From positions 1 to 41,412 of the forward strand of contig JAJYWN010000070.1 in assembly GCA_021791495.1 (NCBI GenBank): a DNA stretch of 41,412 nucleotides. Reading direction: 5' to 3'. Made by a program: the position numbers and the translations under genes. Of the stretch, positions 40,235 to 41,412 are shown in pieces (within the stretch, counting starts at the first letter, position 1; the number at the start of each line of letters is the position of its first letter). Under the pieces are notes generated by a model. The model saw nothing but the letters and a program-made list of their open reading frames with translations, did not search any database and had not been told where the DNA came from. The DNA comes from Bacillota bacterium (lineage in GTDB: Bacteria; Bacillota; Sulfobacillia; JAJYWN01).

Positions 40235-40993
40235 ATGGGCAGAGCTTACGGGGCCGTTCCATCTCGGCCCGACCCTCGCGACCACAAGGTACACCGGTAT
40301 ATGGCCGTGGCCCCCGAAACCATGCCGGCGTCGTTTCAATCCACGCCCCTGGTGCCCATCTATGACCAGGACGGCTACGGGATGTGCGTCGCCTTCACCC
40401 TTGCCGAGGTGAAAGAGGCGGAAGAGGCGGTGGACAAGGGTTCACAGACCCGCTTCTCACCGGCCTTCATCTATGGTAACCGGGGGATTTTCGACGCCAA
40501 GGGCGAAGGAATGTCCCCGCGCGACGCGTTAAAGCAGTTACGGAAGGGCGGTGTCTGCCCATGGTCGATGTACTCGATTCTGGGCGACTACCGCACCTGC
40601 CACAAAGGCATTACGAAAGCCATGCGCCGCGCGGCCACCCCTCACGTCATCCAGGCTTTTGCCAGGGCCACCACGCCCGACGAATTGAAATCCGCCATCT
40701 ACCACACGGGGCCATGCATGCTCTGCATCCCGGTTTATGACAGCTTCGAGAGTGTAGGCAATAGCGGCGTGGTGCCGATGGTCAAGTCGGGTGAGCGCCT
40801 TCTCGGATACCACGCTACCATGGTGTATGGCTGGACTGCGGACGGCTACTGGAACGTCCAGAACTCCTGGGGGAAGACCTGGGGGAATGGCGGGCGCTGC
40901 TTAATCCCCTTGGATTACTTTACCCTTTCCACCAGCGCTTCTGAGGATCAGAGGATGGAAGGCTGGACCATCGTCGATAGACTTGCAGAGTAG
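40235..40993 (+). CDS. Papain-like (C1 family) cysteine peptidase, cytoplasmic
   Basis: A 252-residue protein with the full papain active site: Gln45 in YDQDGYGMCVAF as oxyanion residue, nucleophile Cys51, His193 in GYHATMVYGW and Asn210 in NVQNSWGKTWG. There is no signal peptide or membrane span, and no inhibitory propeptide: the first 40 residues are short and contain the RPDPRDHK segment common to bacterial C1A proteins. Such cytosolic members may process peptides or act as bleomycin-hydrolase-like enzymes. The ATG follows GGGAGG at 7 bases. The gene is monocistronic, with repeat DNA downstream. Confidence 0.86.
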   Translation: MGRAYGAVPSRPDPRDHKVHRYMAVAPETMPASFQSTPLVPIYDQDGYGMCVAFTLAEVKEAEEAVDKGSQTRFSPAFIYGNRGIFDAKGEGMSPRDALKQLRKGGVCPWSMYSILGDYRTCHKGITKAMRRAATPHVIQAFARATTPDELKSAIYHTGPCMLCIPVYDSFESVGNSGVVPMVKSGERLLGYHATMVYGWTADGYWNVQNSWGKTWGNGGRCLIPLDYFTLSTSASEDQRMEGWTIVDRLAE

Positions 40994-41412
40994 GTCTTGA
41001 CTCAATCGGACGATATTGGAAGAGATTCAGTATCCGATAAGCAATCAACTCCTTTGTCCGTCGTGTAACGAGGGACAACTGACCCCTGAATGCCATTCCG
41101 CCCGTGATTTTCGCCAAGGCGCGGTAGCAACCACAGGTGGAGTCAATCCCAGATACCTTTCGCGAATTGACAGGGTATCTTGGGTTTACCCCCCTTCGCG
41201 GAACCATACCCCGGGGGGGTATTGGAAAGCCCTTTCGGACCTTTGCTGCCGACTGTCGGAACCCACCGTCCCCCGGACTGTCGCGCTATCCGGGAACGCG
41301 AACCTGGACCCGTGCTTTCTAGCAGCAGAAAGGAAAGCAAGGTCGCGTGATCCTCACCTCGAGAGACCTGCCGCCTCCTCGTGAAAGTCGGCTCAATGGG
41401 CGGGGGTAAACC
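40994..41412. other. Intergenic end of the window, mostly a repeat element
   Basis: No gene is seen. About 130 bases of unremarkable sequence follow the peptidase stop, and the rest is the second MITE-like copy, which the window edge cuts. Confidence 0.6.
41131..41412. mobile_element. MITE-like element (copy 2), cut by the window edge
   Basis: The left end (41138-41191) matches the right end of copy 1 as reverse complement: GAGTCAA, the stem GATAC (41152-41156) with GTATC (41175-41179), then GGGTTTACCC (41182-41191). Just inside, ATACCCC and GGGGTAT form the same hairpin as in copy 1. After a 212-base interior the window ends in GGGTAAACC (41404-41412), the first nine bases of the opposite inner inverted repeat. 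The interior has no gene and little similarity to that of copy 1. Confidence 0.55.

Noticed and set aside
1-41412. tRNA, rRNA or CRISPR array
   Set aside because: No TTCGA-loop tRNA pattern, no rRNA signature and no regularly spaced identical repeats with unique spacers were noticed by eye. A tRNAscan or CRISPR-finder run would settle this.

Overview
The window is chromosomal DNA of high G+C content. It most resembles an anaerobic or facultatively anaerobic, high-GC Firmicute of a clostridial or Limnochordia/Thermaerobacter-like lineage. The support is indirect: a stand-alone 2-hydroxyacyl-CoA dehydratase activase pair, SLH-anchored secreted proteins, a YndM-like DUF2512 membrane protein, a DUF815 ATPase, PadR control, and strong Shine-Dalgarno sites combined with many GTG/TTG starts. 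I see no rRNA, tRNA, CRISPR array, transposase or phage gene.

Layout. Bases 1-226 hold a structured leader and a 29-bp copy of the start of the first gene. 226-3623 is a fused dehydratase-like protein and its ASKHA activase. 3672-10045 holds a DUF815 AAA ATPase, a small DUF5808 protein, a TauE/SafE permease, an APC amino-acid permease and a D-aminoacylase-type amidohydrolase. 10179-15095 is a minus-strand run: a secreted protein with a displaced signal peptide, a GNAT enzyme coupled to a small ORF, threonine synthase and tyrosyl-tRNA synthetase. 15511-21333 has an Fe-S flavoprotein, a His-rich protein, an aminotransferase, a PadR regulator with a CPBP membrane protein, and a YchF-like GTPase. 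21428-25398 is a response regulator, a histidine kinase, a secreted anchored protein and an atypical cytochrome b. 25593-28343 is TldD/TldE. 28661-32191 holds two tandem paralogous secreted metallopeptidases, the second with three SLH domains. 32266-40993 has a hydrolase, a polyproline small protein, an AGPS-like flavoenzyme overlapping a glycerol-3-phosphate dehydrogenase, Lgt, a single-domain response regulator, DUF2512, an AlkX/YcaQ-type glycosylase and a cytoplasmic papain-like peptidase.

Most of this is housekeeping and metabolic content. Five things stand out. (1) A MITE-like repeat has long inverted termini whose internal stem shows compensatory changes; one copy lies at 13497-13856 and a second runs off the right edge of the window. 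(2) A two-component system sits directly upstream of a secreted anchored protein and a b6f-type cytochrome b that lacks the usual quinol-site Glu and haem-c Cys, with GTTTAC direct repeats between the two units. (3) Two HExxH metallopeptidases are arranged in tandem, one without an anchor and one fused to a cell-wall anchor. (4) A His-rich protein is preceded by two 17-bp operator-like repeats. (5) Gly/Ala/Ser or Pro low-complexity tracts are inserted into many unrelated proteins, including the switch region of the YchF-like GTPase.

Start sites were chosen by Shine-Dalgarno spacing. Functions were assigned from recognised motifs without any database search.
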